Source: Paraspadella gotoi
Lineage: Eukaryota; Chaetognatha
Direction of reading: 5' to 3'
NCBI GenBank assembly: GCA_051294375.1
Contig: CM119265.1
Span: 4,935,951-4,999,950 of the forward strand
DNA: 64,000 bases
Shown here: in pieces, positions 53,925 through 64,000 of the stretch
Position numbering within the stretch: the stretch's first letter is position 1
Layout of the letters: each line of letters opens with the position of its first letter
Program-made: the position numbers and the translations under genes
Notes under the pieces: generated by a model
The model's database searches: none
Told to the model about the DNA's origin: nothing
Seen by the model: the letters and a program-made list of their open reading frames with translations, nothing else

Positions 53925-55047
53925 TCAAAAACTTGGACTCACCGTGGCTTAACCGTCCCGGTTGTTTTTTGTAGGAAAGGCGTGACCCATCTGCAATTCA
54001 AAGATGACGTTAATATCATATAACTGAATCACCTGAAGAAGACGATGCTGTTTTTCCGAATGGAAATTGCCATTTTCCTACTGTTAGAGAAGTTTCCCGT
54101 CTCTCTACGCCGCTCCAAGTAATTATGCGAGTTTGGTCCAGGGAAGGCTCGGCCTAAATAACCGCACGGGCGACAAGGTTCATCCACTTGAAACTCTATA
54201 TCCTGAGTATAATCTCGAAGACAATGTAAGAGAAATCATAGAGTAAATCGAAGTGGTAATTCTAAAGAAATGTTTCTATCAAATAATACCGTCCATAAAA
54301 TCCAAGTATAATTCGTTAAAGCCAGTTGTAAAATGCCGTAGGGAAAATGGTTAAATACCGAGGGAAATTTAGTCCAGCAAGCGGAATCTTCAAACTGAAT
54401 TGCGTGATCCAAAGTCTGACTGAGGTTGACGCGGGAAGAAGAAGGAGAGAGCTAGAGAAAGATATCTCATCCTCTCTCGTCCAACAACTATCTGTCGGCC
54501 ACTGGTTTTACGAATATTCACGCCCTCTGCGCCCTTCCTCGTCAACAATGAATCCTGATGAGGGAGCGGCAGGTCGTTTTAATGTTTCGTCGCCCCGCTA
54601 ATCCGCCCCCGAGAGTCCCCGCCCTCTTTCCGAAACCCCAACGCCATCTTTCATATTCGTCGCCCCCTGGGGAGCAAGCCGCCATTTCGTTTATTCCCGC
54701 CCGATTCGGAACCCGTTGGTTAATTCCGATCTATGCCGCCCCAACGCACAGCCCCATTTAGGGCCTTTTTGATTGCTTATATAACTCTTTTTTCTCCTCT
54801 CTCCTCTCTCCTCATCTCTCGTCTTCGTCTGTTCTCTCTCTCTCCTCTTCTCTCTCTCTCTCTCCTTTTCCTTTTCTTCCTCTCACCCCTTCATACTTCC
54901 GGTCGTGGGAATCTTCGCGTCATGAAAATTCATCAGCCCTCGGAGNNNNNNNNNNNNNNNNNNNNNNNNNAAAAAAAAAGAAGCAGAGAGTTCGAAATTT
55001 AATTTCTCTCTCGTTTCTGAGGAGATGAGGAGAAGAAAAGTCAAGGA

Positions 55048-55080
<33 letters not shown>

Positions 55081-55339
55081 CGTATAACTCTCATCAGTAA
55101 TTTTTATTTAAAATTTTTTAAAAGTCGTTAAGTATTTTTCCCTTTTTTTTTCTCGTGAATTTAATTTAAATTTCGAAGGTCCTCGTGTCCCTCGGAATTA
55201 ATTTTCTTTTTTTTTTTTTAGACTGCAGCAATGATAGTTTCGAGACTCGATTCAAATTTCGTCGGCCACAGGGACCCATAAATATATATTTCGCAAATTT
55301 AGCAATTAAACTACGACTTTATTTTTTTTTCTCCCGCAG
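53925..55339. other. Non-coding spacer upstream of first visible DDR exon
   Basis: Holds block G copy 2, a CT-rich tract at 54785-54880, the 25-N gap 54946-54970 and a short GA run at 55049-55080. A strong-looking acceptor (T run ending TTTTAG) at about 55220 has no usable donor or DDR-like translation after it. The missing upstream DDR exon is not seen here. Confidence 0.6.
54519..54690. repeat. Block G, copy 2
   Basis: Near-copy of 53013-53195, again GC-rich, ending in GCCGCCATTTCG. A 25-N gap follows at 54946-54970, after CT-rich sequence. Confidence 0.85.
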
Positions 55340-63950
<8,611 letters not shown>

Positions 63951-64000
63951 GTAAGAATGCGTTTTCAGTTCTCGACCAATCAAACGGCTTTCATTTCTAT

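Noticed and set aside
55220-55300. Possible extra DDR exon after a strong T-rich acceptor
   Set aside because: No GT donor before an in-frame stop, and the translation (TAAMIVSRLDSNFVGHRDP) does not match the discoidin domain strand expected before exon a.

Overview
This window looks like nuclear DNA from an invertebrate, most likely an arthropod and possibly a crustacean. The lineage is inferred from general character only: split genes with GT-AG introns, very many CT/GA and trinucleotide microsatellites, CpG not depleted, and a discoidin domain receptor more similar to the animal DDR family in general than to either vertebrate paralogue. I see no bacterial operons, CRISPR arrays, rRNA or tRNA genes. 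The first 55 kb contain no protein-coding gene I can defend. LAYOUT: About 1.4-16 kb is pyrimidine-rich non-coding DNA in which one block (called A-B-C here) appears two to three times in scrambled order around N gaps. A long imperfect palindrome of foldback/MITE type lies at 17.2-17.9 kb. From 18.2 to 34.5 kb, CpG-rich patches alternate with polypyrimidine tracts, and a 1.4 kb block is tandemly repeated on either side of a 25-N gap (28.5-31.3 kb). At 36.4-39.6 kb there is a CpG-rich block whose landmarks recur in order, riddled with small insertions, at about 40.1-46.5 kb; this reads like uncorrected long-read sequence used to fill a gap. Another 0.75 kb block is duplicated around a 25-N gap at 51.4-52.9 kb. 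A possible solo LTR lies at 53.3-53.9 kb. GENE: From 55,340 to the right edge, the + strand carries the middle of a discoidin domain receptor (DDR) gene, a collagen-receptor tyrosine kinase. Eight well-supported exons, plus two candidates, join without a frame break. They encode most of the discoidin domain, the whole discoidin-like domain, a Pro/Gly-rich extracellular juxtamembrane segment, the transmembrane helix, and the start of the cytoplasmic juxtamembrane region with Y-x-E-P and RKLPE landmarks. The signal peptide and first part of the discoidin domain lie upstream or in a gap; the kinase domain lies beyond the window. From the end of the discoidin-like domain onward every intron is phase 1, so each exon around the membrane helix could be skipped without a frameshift. 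LIMITS: Much of the unusual structure here is best explained by assembly (exact 25-N gaps, scrambled near-copies, indel-rich stretches). The long open frames in the first 55 kb are mostly translations of microsatellites, polypyrimidine tracts or N runs. I do not see a previously undescribed system. The points most worth checking are the candidate DDR cassette exons with CT-microsatellite tracts upstream of them, and the foldback element.
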